From the NCBI RefSeq assembly GCF_006546835.1, contig NZ_VICB01000005.1, positions 124,001-188,000 on the forward strand: a DNA stretch of 64,000 bases, written 5' to 3'. The notes under the pieces are model-generated. The model had not been told where the DNA came from. It saw only the letters and a program-made list of their open reading frames with translations, and ran no database searches. This document shows positions 1 through 9,475 of the stretch, in pieces. Each line of letters begins with the position of its first letter. Within the stretch, counting starts at the first letter, position 1. The stretch is from Actinomyces johnsonii (GTDB lineage: Bacteria > Actinomycetota > Actinomycetes > Actinomycetales > Actinomycetaceae). The translations under genes and the position numbers were made by a program.

Positions 1-2072
1 CCGTCCGGGATGATGGTGCCGGGAACAAGGTGCTGGCGGGGCCCGACCTTCCTGGGCAGGCGGTCGATGGTGCCGTCGGGGTGGCGCTGGTAGACGGTCT
101 TGTCAGGGGTGTGCCAGGACAGGTCCCCGCTGGTCTGGTCTCTGGTGAGGGCCCATCCGGGAGTGTGTTTGAGGCGGTGGTGGGCCTCGCACAGGGTGGC
201 GAGGTTGTCCAGGCTCGTGGTCCCGCCCTGGCCCCAGGCGGTGAGATGGTCCAGGTCGCAGCGCTCAGCTGGAATCTGGCAGGTGGGGAAGACGCAGGCA
301 CGGTCGCGGGCGCGCACCAGGTCGGCCAGACCCGTCGGGGGCCGGTACCTGGTGCGGCCGACGTCCAGGACGACTCCGCTGACCGGGTCGGTGACCAGGC
401 GCCTCCAGGTGCCGCCTGCAGCCAGGGCCCAGGCAGTCATGGCCGGTACCGGCACACTCCGAGCCCCGATCCGTACCTCCGCTACGGACTGGGCAGCAGG
501 AACGTCCTGCCTGGATTCGGGCAGACTTCTGCCGCTGGTCTCGGAGGACTCCCGGTCGGAGGGCTCAAGCACGGTTGCGTGGCCGCCGTCTGGGCTGGTC
601 CGGCTGGAATCAGGGTTGTAAGGGCCGTCAGCGCGGTCGCCGCCTCCGGGATCGTCGCTGCCGGTGGGGTCTCCTGGTGGTACCAAGCTGGTCAGGGGGA
701 CGGTGACATTGACGTTGATGTGGATGCTCGCCGGTAGAGGGAGGTGGCCGGTTCCTGAGGGGGTCCACCATGGGCTGACCGAGCTCACCAGGCCGCTTAA
801 GCTGCTCAGGAGCCCTTCCACCAGGGGTACCCCGTCGGGTAGTAGGCGCCCCGGGACGGGGGAATTAGGAGATGCCCAGGAGTGGGGTACTGAGCCCAGC
901 GTGCTGAGGTCGCCATCGATGCCACCGCCACCGTCGTCGAGGCTTGTAGGGGCGCCGTCGCGGACATCGGATGCTTTCACAGCGGACTGGTAGGCGGTCT
1001 GCTGGCTGGTGCGCAGCGTCGAGAGGGTCATGGCGGTGATGGCGTCGGCCCTGAGCTGGCCCGGGGTGCGCTCCTCGCCGGCGGCGCGCGCGCTGGCGGC
1101 GATCGCGTCCAGGGTGGCGTCCAGCAGCAGGGCGTCCATGGTCGGCAGCAGAAGCCGGACCTGGCACAGGCCCTCGCCCGCAGGCTTCGGGCGCGACACG
1201 CACCGCTTGGAGACATTGGCTCGGGTTCGCTCATCGTGTCCGTCGGGGTCGACCTCTATGAGGGCCCGCTCAATGTCCCGCCCCACCTGAGAGACGGTGC
1301 GTCGGGGTGCCTGGGGCAGGACCTTGTTCTGGACCTCCAGTGCCACAGGAACCGGCACGTCTTCCAGACGGCGAGTCACCAGGGACGCCTTTGTCGAGTC
1401 CAGGACCCCGGAGCGCTCCATGGCCTCGACCGGGCCGAAGCCAATATTCATGAGGGCGTTGCCGTGATCGACCATCTGGCCGGCCCGAGTCCGGGAGATC
1501 CCCAGTCGGACCGAGAGTAGGCAGGTGGTGTTGAACTTGCGTTCCTCGTAGCCGACCACGGGTGAGACCTGGCCGTTTGGGCCCCACTGGCCGGGGTGGG
1601 TTGACAGCTCAGCGCACCCGGTCAGGCAGGCCGCTGCGAGTGATTCTCCCCAGGCAGCCCAGGCCGCCAGGCGATGACAGGCCGCGGCCAGCTCCCCCAA
1701 ACCCGCTGCCCCCAGACCAATCAGCCCCGAGGCGCCGGCCTCCTCCACGTCCATGGTCCTGAGCCCCTTGGCGGCGGTCACCATGGCCGCATCACCCCCA
1801 GGTTCGCTAGTGAACAAGCCCTCACCATCAACACCGCCGACGCCGTCAGCAGCGGAGCCCTCATCGTCGGAGTCCTGGGCGGTCACCAGCAGCCGAGCCA
1901 GCAACCCCTCCACTACACCGGCCAGCACTCCGCCCGCCCCCAGGGACGCCAGCAGGACGGCGGCGTCTTCTGCTGAGACCGGCGGTACCGACGTCGGAGG
2001 ACCGGCGGGCGCGCCCGGCGCCCCGACCGCACCACCGGCCGGGACACGAGGAAACATGCCGCCTTCGAACAT
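1..2072 (-). CDS. HNH endonuclease with DUF222 (13E12-repeat) domain, 3' end outside the window
   Basis: I read this gene directly on the minus strand. It is open from the ATG at 2072 to the left edge (about 690 codons) without a stop. The N-terminal and middle parts have the helical DUF222 character. Residues about 350-480 are a Pro/Ser/Gly/Asp-rich linker. Near residues 595-630 lies an HNH core: a Cys-rich start, CDLDH (codons around 263-246), a W..GG.T turn, an NL..LC stretch and HHRLKH. The family is common in actinobacteria, often in several copies; a nuclease role is inferred from the HNH motif and the biological role is unknown. The start is chosen because translation begins MFEGG directly on a LexA-like box, as in mycobacterial 13E12 genes. 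No Shine-Dalgarno is visible, and a TATACT hexamer 6 nt upstream suggests a leaderless mRNA. Confidence 0.85.
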   Translation of the reverse strand, partial: MFEGGMFPRVPAGGAVGAPGAPAGPPTSVPPVSAEDAAVLLASLGAGGVLAGVVEGLLARLLVTAQDSDDEGSAADGVGGVDGEGLFTSEPGGDAAMVTAAKGLRTMDVEEAGASGLIGLGAAGLGELAAACHRLAAWAAWGESLAAACLTGCAELSTHPGQWGPNGQVSPVVGYEERKFNTTCLLSVRLGISRTRAGQMVDHGNALMNIGFGPVEAMERSGVLDSTKASLVTRRLEDVPVPVALEVQNKVLPQAPRRTVSQVGRDIERALIEVDPDGHDERTRANVSKRCVSRPKPAGEGLCQVRLLLPTMDALLLDATLDAIAASARAAGEERTPGQLRADAITAMTLSTLRTSQQTAYQSAVKASDVRDGAPTSLDDGGGGIDGDLSTLGSVPHSWASPNSPVPGRLLPDGVPLVEGLLSSLSGLVSSVSPWWTPSGTGHLPLPASIHINVNVTVPLTSLVPPGDPTGSDDPGGGDRADGPYNPDSSRTSPDGGHATVLEPSDRESSETSGRSLPESRQDVPAAQSVAEVRIGARSVPVPAMTAWALAAGGTWRRLVTDPVSGVVLDVGRTRYRPPTGLADLVRARDRACVFPTCQIPAERCDLDHLTAWGQGGTTSLDNLATLCEAHHRLKHTPGWALTRDQTSGDLSWHTPDKTVYQRHPDGTIDRLPRKVGPRQHLVPGTIIPD

Positions 2073-2084
2073 ACGTACAGTATA
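2065..2084 (-). promoter_or_regulatory. LexA-like SOS box and -10 hexamer over the HNH gene start
   Basis: On the plus strand positions 2065-2080 read TCGAACATACGTACAG. The left half-site matches the actinobacterial LexA consensus TCGAAC-N4-GTTCGA exactly; the right half matches 3 of 6. The box overlaps the start codon (ATG at 2072-2070), and a TATACT -10-like hexamer on the minus strand lies at 2084-2079. Mycobacterial 13E12 genes are known to carry LexA boxes at their starts, which supports the reading. SOS control is inferred. Confidence 0.5.
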
Positions 2085-2366
2085 GCAACAGTCCTCGACA
2101 TCCGCGCCCCATCAACATTCCCGGAAACCGGCTCAACAACAACGAAAAACCGCATTATCGGAGCCTCCGTTACCTCGGAGTCAGTGCGGCGGTCCGCCGA
2201 GACTTCGGAACCATCTGCCCTGCTAATGCGATATTGGTACTTCTGCGGTCGTTACAGCAAAGAGCGGTAACGGTCCAAATGCCGTGAGGGAGAACTGTCG
2301 AGCGATATGAGGGCTGGCGCAGGGGCCTCTCTGGCCGCCGGAGTGGGAGAAACTCCCGCCCGTTTT

Positions 2367-3059
2367 CTACTTTCCAGGCGCGCCCGCACCTTCATCGCTC
2401 GCACGACTTAGCGCCCGAACGATCTGCGGAAGAGACGTGACGCCGTCGGAGGCCAGGAAATGGCCCGCGCCCGGAACGGTGACGACGTCGGCGCTGATCG
2501 CGGTGGCGAATCTCCGGGAAGCCGCCCGGGGGACAAGCGGGTCGTTATCGGAATGAATGACTGTGGTGGGCCCCAGAAGCGGACGCAGCTCACCGGGGCT
2601 CGCGCCGTCGAGAAAGCCCTTCAGTCCGGTGGTGAGGAAATGGTCGAGCTCCGCCTCTCCCGTCGGTGGAAGCTGCTGCGCGAAGGGTGCGACGGCGATG
2701 AAGGCTGCCAGGTGCCGACCGTCGCCGTTCACCGGTGAGCCGCACGCGATGACTCGCTCGATTGCCCGCAGCGCGGTCAGGCCGCCAAGACTGTGCGTCA
2801 CAATTGCGAGCCCCGCCAGCCCGTCTGGCGACGTCCCGATTCTCTCGGCGATGATCGACGCCCAGGTCGAGGCCTCCGGAGTTTCTGGATGAGGGAGCTG
2901 CGGCACCTCGACATGGCGGACGGTCCGCGCGAGCCAGGGAAACCAGTGGTCGTGAGGCCCTGCCCCGAAACCGTGGACGAGGATGACTCTGTCGAAAGTA
3001 TCGAGTCCGTCGAAGGAATAGTGTTCTGTCATGTGATCCATGACCCCGACGGTAGACAT
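2367..3059 (-). CDS. RBBP9/YdeN-type alpha/beta serine hydrolase
   Basis: A 230-residue soluble hydrolase. An oxyanion-side motif VILVHGFG lies near residues 25-32. The nucleophile elbow THSLGG puts Ser at about 90, a DNDPLVP loop supplies Asp at 171 or 173, and GAGHF supplies His at 200. This is a full catalytic triad in the order seen in the small RBBP9/YdeN family. Substrate unknown. The gene is divergent from a MerR regulator. A TTGACC hexamer on the minus strand (3080-3075) could be its -35 box, which would favour one of the internal ATGs (3041 or 3032) over the first one. No good ribosome binding site decides between them. Control by the neighbouring MerR protein is an inference from arrangement. 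Confidence 0.8.
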   Translation of the reverse strand: MSTVGVMDHMTEHYSFDGLDTFDRVILVHGFGAGPHDHWFPWLARTVRHVEVPQLPHPETPEASTWASIIAERIGTSPDGLAGLAIVTHSLGGLTALRAIERVIACGSPVNGDGRHLAAFIAVAPFAQQLPPTGEAELDHFLTTGLKGFLDGASPGELRPLLGPTTVIHSDNDPLVPRAASRRFATAISADVVTVPGAGHFLASDGVTSLPQIVRALSRASDEGAGAPGK

Positions 3060-3111
3060 TCACGCCAGTGGCAAGGTCAAGTGGAAGATGTTCGCCGGAG
3101 AGGAGCTCCTT

Positions 3112-3480
3112 GTGCACATCGGAGAGTTCGCCCGACAGGCGGGTGTCAGCCCCCGTTCCTTAAGGCACTACGAAGAGGCCGGTCTGCTCGTGCCCGAACG
3201 GACCTCCGCCGGATACCGGGACTACAGCCCGAAGGATCTGGACGCCGTCGCACGCATCCGGCCGATCCTGGCCACCGGCCTCGGCGTCGCTGCCGCCCGT
3301 CGCTACCTGGACTGCGTCGAGATCACTGGCGACAACCGAGCTGTCGCAATCACCATGTGCCCCGGCCTGCGCCGTGAGCTCGACGTCGTTGAGGAGCGGA
3401 TCAACCGGCACCGTAGCCGGCTGGCACGTGAGCAGGGCGCCCTCAACCGCTTCAGGGCTGCGGCTCGGGAAGAAGAGTGA
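3112..3480 (+). CDS. MerR-family transcriptional regulator
   Basis: A compact 122-residue regulator. The start is the GTG at 3112, giving VHIGEFARQAGV, because AGGAG at 3100-3104 sits 7 nt upstream. An ATG at 3040 exists but has no such site and would overlap the divergent hydrolase. Residues 1-70 form the winged helix (SPRSLRHYEEAGLL, then GYRDYS). The remainder is a dimerization helix, and no sizeable effector domain follows. MerR proteins usually activate promoters with long spacers. The shared 5' region with the hydrolase makes that gene the natural target, though this is inference. Confidence 0.85.
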   Translation: MHIGEFARQAGVSPRSLRHYEEAGLLVPERTSAGYRDYSPKDLDAVARIRPILATGLGVAAARRYLDCVEITGDNRAVAITMCPGLRRELDVVEERINRHRSRLAREQGALNRFRAAAREEE

Positions 3481-3628
3481 GGACGACACCGCTCAAACCC
3501 CAGTGGGCTCCACCGACGTGACCGGTCTCGCCCGCCCGCGGGGCGGGCGCCGCCGGGCCCCGCTGCCGCCGGGCGATAGGCTGTGCCCCAGCACCAGGAA
3601 GCACGAGTAGGAAAAGAGCGCTGCCGCG

Positions 3629-6610
3629 ATGTCAGAGAGAACCGCACCGGGCGAGTCCGACACCCCCTACCGCTACACGGCGGCCCTGGCGGACTCCATC
3701 GAGACCGCCTGGCAGGACCGCTGGGAGGCCGAGGGCACCTTCAACGCCGACAACCCCGTCGGTGCCCTGGCCGGCCCTGGGGCGGATAAGGAGAAGTACT
3801 TCCTACTGGACATGTTCCCCTACCCCTCCGGCAAGGGCCTGCACGTGGGCCACCCGCTGGGCTACATCGCCACCGACGTTGTCGCGCGCTTCACCCGCAT
3901 GACCGGCAAGAACGTCCTGTACACGATGGGCTACGACGCCTTCGGCCTGCCCGCCGAGCAGTACGCCGTCACCACCGGCCAGCACCCGCGCGTCTCCACC
4001 GAGGCCAACATCGCCAACATGCGCCGCCAGCTGCGCCGCCTGGGCCTGTCCCACGACCCGCGCCGCTCACTGGCCACCATCGACGTCGACTACGTGCGCT
4101 GGACCCAGTGGATCTTCCTGCAGGTCTTCAACTCCTGGTTCGACCCCGAGGCCCCGCGCCGCGACGGCCGCGGCAAGGGCGCGGCCCGGCCGGTGACCGA
4201 GCTGCGCGACAAGCTCGCCTCCGGCCAGGTCCCCGTCCCCGGCGGCCGCGACTGGGCCGGCCTGAGCGCCGCCGAGCAGGCCGAGATCATCGACTCCTTC
4301 CGTCTGGCCTACGTCTCCAGCGCCCCCGTCAACTGGTGCCCCGGCCTGGGCACGGTGCTCGCCAACGAGGAGGTCACCGCCGAGGGCCGCTCCGAGCGCG
4401 GCAACTACCCCGTTTTCAAGCGCAACCTGCGCCAGTGGATGATGCGCATCACCGCTTACGGCGACCGCCTCGCCGAGGACCTGGACACCGTGGACTGGCC
4501 CGAGAAGGTCAAGCTCATGCAGCGCAACTGGATCGGCCGCTCCGAGGGCTCCGAAGTGACCTTTGCCGTGCCTGGGGCCGGTCAGGGCGCCGACCAGGAT
4601 GCATCGCTGAGCGTCTACACCACCCGCCCCGACACCCTCTTCGGCGCCACCTTCATGGTCGTGGCCCCCGAGCACCCCATGCTGGGCGGCGTCGAGTCCT
4701 CCGGCTCGGTGCGCACCGAGACCCAGATCGCCGACGACGCCGCGGCCCTGACCGTCCCGGCCGCCTGGCCCGAGGGCACCAAGGAGGCCTGGACCGGCGG
4801 CTACGCGACCCCCGCCGAGGCCGTGGCCGCCTACCGCGCCCGGGCCGCGGCGACGTCGGACGCCGACCGCACCGATGAGGGCCGGGTCAAGACCGGTGTC
4901 TTCACCGGATTCTTCGGCATCAACCCCGTCAACGGCGCGAAGGTGCCGGTCTTTGTGGCCGACTACGTCCTCATGGGCTACGGAACCGGCGCCATCATGG
5001 CCGTACCCGCTCACGACGAGCGGGACTACGCCTTCGCCACCAAGTACGGCATCGACATCATCCAGACCATCGGCCCGGCCGACGACCCCCACGGCATCGA
5101 CCTGTCCGCCCAGGCCTACACCGGCGACGGCGTCGTCGTGAACTCCGCCCAGGGCGACCTGGACATCAACGGCATGAGCAAGGACGAGGCCAAGGCCACC
5201 ATGATCGGCTGGCTGGAGGCCAAGGGCGCCGGTCGCGGCGCGGTCACCTACCGCCTGCGCGACTGGCTCTTCTCCCGCCAGCGTTACTGGGGCGAGCCCT
5301 TCCCGATCGTGTGGGATGAGGACGGCGGCGTCCACGCCCTGCCCGAGTCCATGCTGCCGGTCGAGCTGCCCGAGGTCACCGACTACTCGCCGCGCTCCTA
5401 CGACCCCGACGATGCCGACTCCTCCCCGGAGCCGCCGCTGGGCAAAGCTACCGAGTGGGTCGAGGTCGAGCTCGACCTGGGCGAGGGCCCCCGGACGTAC
5501 TACCGCGAGACCAACACGATGCCGCAGTGGGCCGGCTCGTGCTGGTACGAGATGCGCTACATCGACCCCACCGATGACAACGCGCTCGTCGACCCGGCCA
5601 ACGAGGCCTACTGGATGGGGCCGCGCCCGCAGGCCGGCAACACCTCCGGCGGCACCGACCTGTATGTCGGCGGCGTCGAGCACGCCGTCCTGCACCTGCT
5701 CTACTCGCGCTTCTGGCACAAGGTCCTCTTCGACTTGGGTCACGTCTCCTCCTCCGAGCCCTACCACCGTCTCTTCAACCAGGGCTACGTCCAGGCCTAC
5801 GCCTACACCGACTCCCGCGGGCAGTATGTGCCCGCCGACGAGGTCGAGGAGGTCACCGCCGCGGACGGCACCACCAGCTACCTGTGGCAGGGGCAGCCAG
5901 TGGGCCGCGAGTACGGCAAGATGGGCAAGTCCCTGAAGAACATCGTCACCCCCGACGACATGTATGAGGCCTACGGCGCCGACACCTTCCGCGTCTACGA
6001 GATGAGCATGGGGCCGCTCGACGCCGACCGCCCGTGGGACACCCGCGCCGTCGCCGGCAGCCAGCGCTTCTTGCAGCGCCTGTGGCGCAATGTCGTCGAC
6101 GAGACCACCGGTGAGCTGACGGTGGTTGACGAGCCCGCCGACGAGGAGACCCGCCGGCTCGTGGCCAAGACGATCGTGGGCGTGCGCGAGGACTACGAGG
6201 GGATGCGGCTGAACACGGCCATCGCCAAGCTCATCGTCCTCAACAACCATCTCACCGGGCTCAGCGCGGTCCCGCGCGAGGCCGTCGAGGCCCTCGTCCT
6301 CATGACGGCGCCCGTGGCCCCGCACATCGCCGAGGAGATCTGGAAGCGCCTGGGCCACGAGCACTCCCTGGCCCACGAGGACTTCCCGGTCGTGACCGAC
6401 CAGTCCCTGCTGGCCGCCGACAAGGTCACCTGCGTCGTCCAGGTCAAGGGCAAGGTCCGCGATCGCCTCGAGGTCGACCCCAACATCTCCGAGGCCGAGC
6501 TGGAGAAACTGGCCCTGGCGGCCCCCGGCGTCATCCGCACCCTGGACGGGCGCGGCGTGCGCAAGGTGATCGTCCGCGCCCCCAAGCTGGTGAGCATCGT
6601 CCCCGAGTGA
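3629..6610 (+). CDS. leuS: Leucine--tRNA ligase
   Basis: Class Ia aminoacyl-tRNA synthetase that charges tRNA-Leu in the cytoplasm, 993 residues. The HIGH signature is HVGH at residues 72-75, followed by the typical DAFGLPAEQ block near 115. The CP1 editing domain contains [12 protein letters not shown] near residue 330. The second ATP signature is KMGKS at 764-768. The C-terminal part has the anticodon-binding helical domain and a small terminal domain ending VSIVPE. A purine-rich AGGAAAAGAG lies upstream, somewhat far from the ATG, and TAGGCT at 3577-3582 is a possible -10. Its last 30 bases and the terminator behind it are repeated at 7336-7460. Confidence 0.98.
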   Translation: MSERTAPGESDTPYRYTAALADSIETAWQDRWEAEGTFNADNPVGALAGPGADKEKYFLLDMFPYPSGKGLHVGHPLGYIATDVVARFTRMTGKNVLYTMGYDAFGLPAEQYAVTTGQHPRVSTEANIANMRRQLRRLGLSHDPRRSLATIDVDYVRWTQWIFLQVFNSWFDPEAPRRDGRGKGAARPVTELRDKLASGQVPVPGGRDWAGLSAAEQAEIIDSFRLAYVSSAPVNWCPGLGTVLANEEVTAEGRSERGNYPVFKRNLRQWMMRITAYGDRLAEDLDTVDWPEKVKLMQRNWIGRSEGSEVTFAVPGAGQGADQDASLSVYTTRPDTLFGATFMVVAPEHPMLGGVESSGSVRTETQIADDAAALTVPAAWPEGTKEAWTGGYATPAEAVAAYRARAAATSDADRTDEGRVKTGVFTGFFGINPVNGAKVPVFVADYVLMGYGTGAIMAVPAHDERDYAFATKYGIDIIQTIGPADDPHGIDLSAQAYTGDGVVVNSAQGDLDINGMSKDEAKATMIGWLEAKGAGRGAVTYRLRDWLFSRQRYWGEPFPIVWDEDGGVHALPESMLPVELPEVTDYSPRSYDPDDADSSPEPPLGKATEWVEVELDLGEGPRTYYRETNTMPQWAGSCWYEMRYIDPTDDNALVDPANEAYWMGPRPQAGNTSGGTDLYVGGVEHAVLHLLYSRFWHKVLFDLGHVSSSEPYHRLFNQGYVQAYAYTDSRGQYVPADEVEEVTAADGTTSYLWQGQPVGREYGKMGKSLKNIVTPDDMYEAYGADTFRVYEMSMGPLDADRPWDTRAVAGSQRFLQRLWRNVVDETTGELTVVDEPADEETRRLVAKTIVGVREDYEGMRLNTAIAKLIVLNNHLTGLSAVPREAVEALVLMTAPVAPHIAEEIWKRLGHEHSLAHEDFPVVTDQSLLAADKVTCVVQVKGKVRDRLEVDPNISEAELEKLALAAPGVIRTLDGRGVRKVIVRAPKLVSIVPE

Positions 6611-6706
6611 CCGGGGCGGACTTTTCGACGGCGCCGCTCACGGCCGTGCCGGAGTAGCGGAGGAACAGTACGAGGGGCTGCACGAACCGAGTGGTTGGTG
6701 CAGCCC
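6581..6706 (+). repeat. Direct repeat copy 1: leuS 3' end plus terminator
   Basis: This 126-bp stretch begins in the last codons of leuS (CCCAAGCTGGTGAGC), includes the stop codon and the downstream hairpin, and is repeated at 7336-7460. By my alignment the copies differ at about 12 positions (about 90% identical, one gap). The segment between them carries two small genes. The pattern resembles an element inserted at the 3' end of a conserved gene with duplication of the target. Confidence 0.85.
6675..6706 (+). terminator. leuS: Hairpin behind leuS
   Basis: A 9-bp perfect stem GGGCTGCAC / GTGCAGCCC. Inside it AACC and GGTT also pair across a GAGT loop, separated from the outer stem by a G-G mismatch. 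It is followed by only two T residues, so Rho-independent termination is probable but not certain. Confidence 0.6.
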
Positions 6707-6793
6707 TTCAAGATGTGCCCGCGGGGATAGATGAGGAGGAGTGCGTTGAGACTGTGCTTTGGCTGGAAAACGAACAACAAGTAACCTTGTGTT

Positions 6794-7027
6794 GTGGAGC
6801 TGGGCCCGATTATCCTCGACAGTGCACATCGGCACGGTGTGCCGGATGATGCCATGCTCCACGCACTGCGCTTTCCTGTCCGTCACTTTGTGCAAGATGA
6901 TTCGATGACGATGTTCATAGGTGCCGACGAGACTGGCATTCTCATTGAGGTAGGCGTCATCGAATGGCACGGCGTCATCGCTATCGCTCACGCTATGCGC
7001 CCGGCCCGTTCCAAGTATCTGAGGTGA
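6794..7027 (+). CDS. Small toxin-like protein of a putative toxin-antitoxin pair
   Basis: A 77-residue protein starting at GTG 6794; an in-frame stop just upstream (TAA at 6782) limits the start. The pattern (SAHRHGV near residue 10, a central strand pair, LIEVGV near 50, IAHAM near 63 and a KYL end) matches small actinobacterial proteins that are usually encoded just upstream of a helix-turn-helix partner. They resemble BrnT/RelE-sized toxins. The partner follows after 6 nt. Toxicity is not shown by sequence alone. The gene lies inside the segment bracketed by the duplicated leuS end, so it was probably acquired as part of a cassette. Confidence 0.6.
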   Translation: MELGPIILDSAHRHGVPDDAMLHALRFPVRHFVQDDSMTMFIGADETGILIEVGVIEWHGVIAIAHAMRPARSKYLR

Positions 7028-7033
7028 ATCACG

Positions 7034-7309
7034 ATGACTCGACGCTCCATCGCAGACATCGCGGCTCGCGCTGACGAGTTCGCCGACGCCTTCGAGAACT
7101 ATGACCCCAGGCCCGGTGACGAGGATGCTCCGTTGCCGCCGATCATGGCCGTCAAGCTTGCGGCGTGGCGTCGTGATACGGCTGAGCGTGAACTTGCTGA
7201 AGCGGTGCATGCGGCCCGTGAGCAGCAGCTGTCCTGGCGCGAAGTCGGTGAGGCGATCGGAACCAGTGGAGAGGCTGCTCGTCAGCGGTACAGCGCCGTG
7301 GTGCAGTAG
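7034..7309 (+). CDS. Helix-turn-helix partner, putative antitoxin
   Basis: A 91-residue acidic protein starting at ATG 7034, 6 nt behind the toxin-like gene and presumably co-transcribed. Residues 1-45 are charged and probably flexible. Residues 45-90 form a helical segment ending in SWREVGEAIGTSGEAARQR, a clear helix-turn-helix (the second helix begins with GTSGEAA). A DNA-binding partner next to a small globular protein is the normal layout of an autoregulated toxin-antitoxin module. Assignment rests on architecture and position. Confidence 0.6.
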   Translation: MTRRSIADIAARADEFADAFENYDPRPGDEDAPLPPIMAVKLAAWRRDTAERELAEAVHAAREQQLSWREVGEAIGTSGEAARQRYSAVVQ

Positions 7310-7335
7310 TTTTCAGATGCCGGTTTCTCTGGGCT

Positions 7336-7460
7336 CCCAAATTGGTGAGCATCGTCCCCGAGTGACCGGGGCAGACTCTCGACGGCGTCGCTCACGGCCG
7401 CGCCGGAGTAGCGGAGAAGCAGCATGAAGGGCTGCACGAACCGAGTGGTTGGTGCAGCCC
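7336..7460 (+). repeat. Direct repeat copy 2: leuS 3' end plus terminator
   Basis: A second copy of the leuS tail, starting CCCAAATTGGTGAGC and including the TGA, spacer and hairpin. It is not preceded by the rest of leuS, so this is a partial duplicate. It sits between the two-gene cassette and the convergent HerA-like gene, the place where the original leuS 3' end would lie if the cassette had been inserted. Confidence 0.85.
7429..7460. terminator. Hairpin between cassette and HerA-like gene
   Basis: Exact copy of the hairpin behind leuS (GGGCTGCAC stem with inner AACC/GGTT pairing), followed by CTT. It lies between convergent transcription units and may serve both. Confidence 0.55.
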
Positions 7461-7483
7461 CTTCGCCCTGCTTGAGCCGGTTC

Positions 7484-9475
7484 TCAGCGGCGCCTGAGGG
7501 TGCCGAAGATGGAACGCGTGATCTCGCGGGTGATCTGGCGGCCCACCGAGCCGATGGTCTTCTCGACCTCCCGCTGACGGCGCTCGGCGGCCTTCTCCGC
7601 CTCGCGCTGGCGACGCTGGGCCTCCTTGACGGCCTCGCGCTCCAAGCGCTCGGCCTCCTTCTGACGCTGAGCGGCCTGGCGGGCGGCCTCCTTCTCCAGG
7701 GCCTTCTGAGCGGCGGCGTCGGCCTTTGCCTGTTCCTTGGCGGCCTGCTCGGCGGCGCGGGCGGCCTCGGCGGCCTCGCCGTCGGCCTGGATCCGCTGGG
7801 CCAGCAGTTCGTAGGCGGACTCGTTGTCCACCCCGGTGGCGTACTTGGGTTTGAGCGGGGAGGAGGCCAGCACCTGGCCGACGGTGCCGTCCTGGGCCGG
7901 CCCCATGACGGCGGCGGGCACGTTGATGATCACCGGAGCGACCGGGGCCGGGCGTCCCTTCTCATCTAGGACGCTGACGACGGCCTGGCCGGTTCCCAGT
8001 GACGTGAGCACCCGGCTGAGGTCGACCGGGCTGACCGGGAAGGTGGAGACCGCCTTCTTGAGGTTGGCGGCGTCGGCCGGGGTGTGGGCGCGCAGGGCGT
8101 GCTGGACCCGGCTGCCGAGCTGGGCCAGGACCTCGTCGGGCACGTCCGTGGGGGACTGGGTGATGAAAACGATGCCCACGCCCTTGGAGCGGATGAGCCG
8201 CACGGTGCGCACCACGGCCTCCAGGAAGGCCTTCGAGGCGCCGGAGAACAGCAGGTGGGCCTCGTCGAAGAAAAACACCATGGTGGGCTTGTCCGGGTCA
8301 CCGACCTCAGGCAGGGTCTCGAAGAGCTCAGCGAGCAGCCACATGAGGAAGGTGGAGAACAGCGTGCCCTGGGACTGGATGTCGGCCAGCTCCAGGGCCG
8401 AGATGACACCACGGCCATCGGGGGAGAGCCGCATGAGGTCGCGCACATCCAGTGCGGGCTCGCCGAAGAAGGCCTCGCCTCCGGCCGCCTCCAGGGCGGC
8501 AATCTCACGCAGGATGACCCCGGCCGTCGCAGCCGAGACACCGCCGATGGTCTTGAGCTCCTCCTTGCCCGCGTCGGTGTTCGTCAGGTAGTCGACGACG
8601 GCGCGCAGGTCCTTCAGGTCCAGCAGAGCCAGCCCCTGGCTGTCAGCCCAGTGGAAGACGAGCTGGAGGGCGGAGGCCTGCGTGTCATTGAGGCCCAGGA
8701 CCCGGGAGAGCAGGATCGGCCCGAACTCGGTGACCGTCGTGCGAATGGGGGTGCCGCTGATGCCGGCGCCGGAGTCTGATCCACCGAGGTTGAACAGCTC
8801 GATGGGGAAGGACTGACCCGCCCATTCCTGACCGGTGGAGTCGATGCGGGCGGCGATCTTGTCGTTGGAGGCTCCGGACTCGGCCAGGCCGGTCAGGTCG
8901 CCCTTGACGTCGGCCAGGAAGACTGGGACGCCCGCGCTGGACAGGCCCTCGGCCAGGAGCTGGAGCGTACGGGTCTTGCCGGTACCGGTCGCCCCGGCCA
9001 CCAGCGCGTGCCGGTTGAGCAGCCCCAGCGGGATACCGACCGACAGGCCCTTGACCGGCGCGGGTTCGCCATCGCAGAGCGTGTCGAGGTAGGTGCCCAC
9101 CGGCAGGGTGGGAGAGGAGAAGTCATAGCCGGAGCGGACCTGGCCGGTGTAGGCGGCATCCTCGGCAGGGGGCGCGGTCTCCGTCTGATCCTGTGCCGCA
9201 GGGGCCTCCTCCGCCGGTGCCTCAGCGGGCTGTGCGGAGTCAGCGGGGGCGACGGCGTCGGCCGACTCCGTGGGAGCTGCGGCCGGAGCCCCCGTTTCGG
9301 CCCCTGCGGCCTCTGCAGCGGTCCCTGTGCCAGGAGTAGCCTCGGCCGAGGCGGGACTAGAGGCGATGGCGGCGTCAAGGGCGGCTTGAGCAGCGGCGGC
9401 CTTGGCTGCGGCGGCTTCGGCGGCGGCCTGAGCGGCCTCGGCCTTGAGGCGTGCGATCTCAGCTGAGTCGGTCAT
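7484..9475 (-). CDS. HerA-like (DUF853/YjgR family) P-loop ATPase
   Basis: A 663-residue protein from the ATG at 9475 (MTDSAEIAR). Longer versions starting upstream lack coding character. Residues 1-110 are Ala/Glu-rich, first coiled-coil and then low complexity. The ATPase core has Walker A GATGTGKT near 161-168 and Walker B FFFDEAH near 401-407. The C-terminal 90 residues are Ala/Lys/Glu/Arg-rich with REAEKAAERR-type heptads, probably another coiled coil. The family resembles HerA/FtsK hexameric translocases, but its cellular role is not established. It is convergent with leuS and the small cassette. Confidence 0.85.
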   Translation of the reverse strand: MTDSAEIARLKAEAAQAAAEAAAAKAAAAQAALDAAIASSPASAEATPGTGTAAEAAGAETGAPAAAPTESADAVAPADSAQPAEAPAEEAPAAQDQTETAPPAEDAAYTGQVRSGYDFSSPTLPVGTYLDTLCDGEPAPVKGLSVGIPLGLLNRHALVAGATGTGKTRTLQLLAEGLSSAGVPVFLADVKGDLTGLAESGASNDKIAARIDSTGQEWAGQSFPIELFNLGGSDSGAGISGTPIRTTVTEFGPILLSRVLGLNDTQASALQLVFHWADSQGLALLDLKDLRAVVDYLTNTDAGKEELKTIGGVSAATAGVILREIAALEAAGGEAFFGEPALDVRDLMRLSPDGRGVISALELADIQSQGTLFSTFLMWLLAELFETLPEVGDPDKPTMVFFFDEAHLLFSGASKAFLEAVVRTVRLIRSKGVGIVFITQSPTDVPDEVLAQLGSRVQHALRAHTPADAANLKKAVSTFPVSPVDLSRVLTSLGTGQAVVSVLDEKGRPAPVAPVIINVPAAVMGPAQDGTVGQVLASSPLKPKYATGVDNESAYELLAQRIQADGEAAEAARAAEQAAKEQAKADAAAQKALEKEAARQAAQRQKEAERLEREAVKEAQRRQREAEKAAERRQREVEKTIGSVGRQITREITRSIFGTLRRR

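Noticed and set aside
30-993. Plus-strand frames in the first kilobase
   Set aside because: They are complements of the HNH endonuclease coding strand, which shows a clear CDLDH/HHRLKH core on the minus strand.
3481-3628. Possible T-box leader before leuS
   Set aside because: No specifier loop or T-box bulge sequence could be recognised in the 148-bp gap.
4067-6376. A 769-codon open frame antisense to leuS
   Set aside because: It is the mirror of strong leuS codon bias in GC-rich DNA: Gly/Val/Ala/Asp-rich, no motif, no ribosome binding site. leuS is unambiguous on the other strand.
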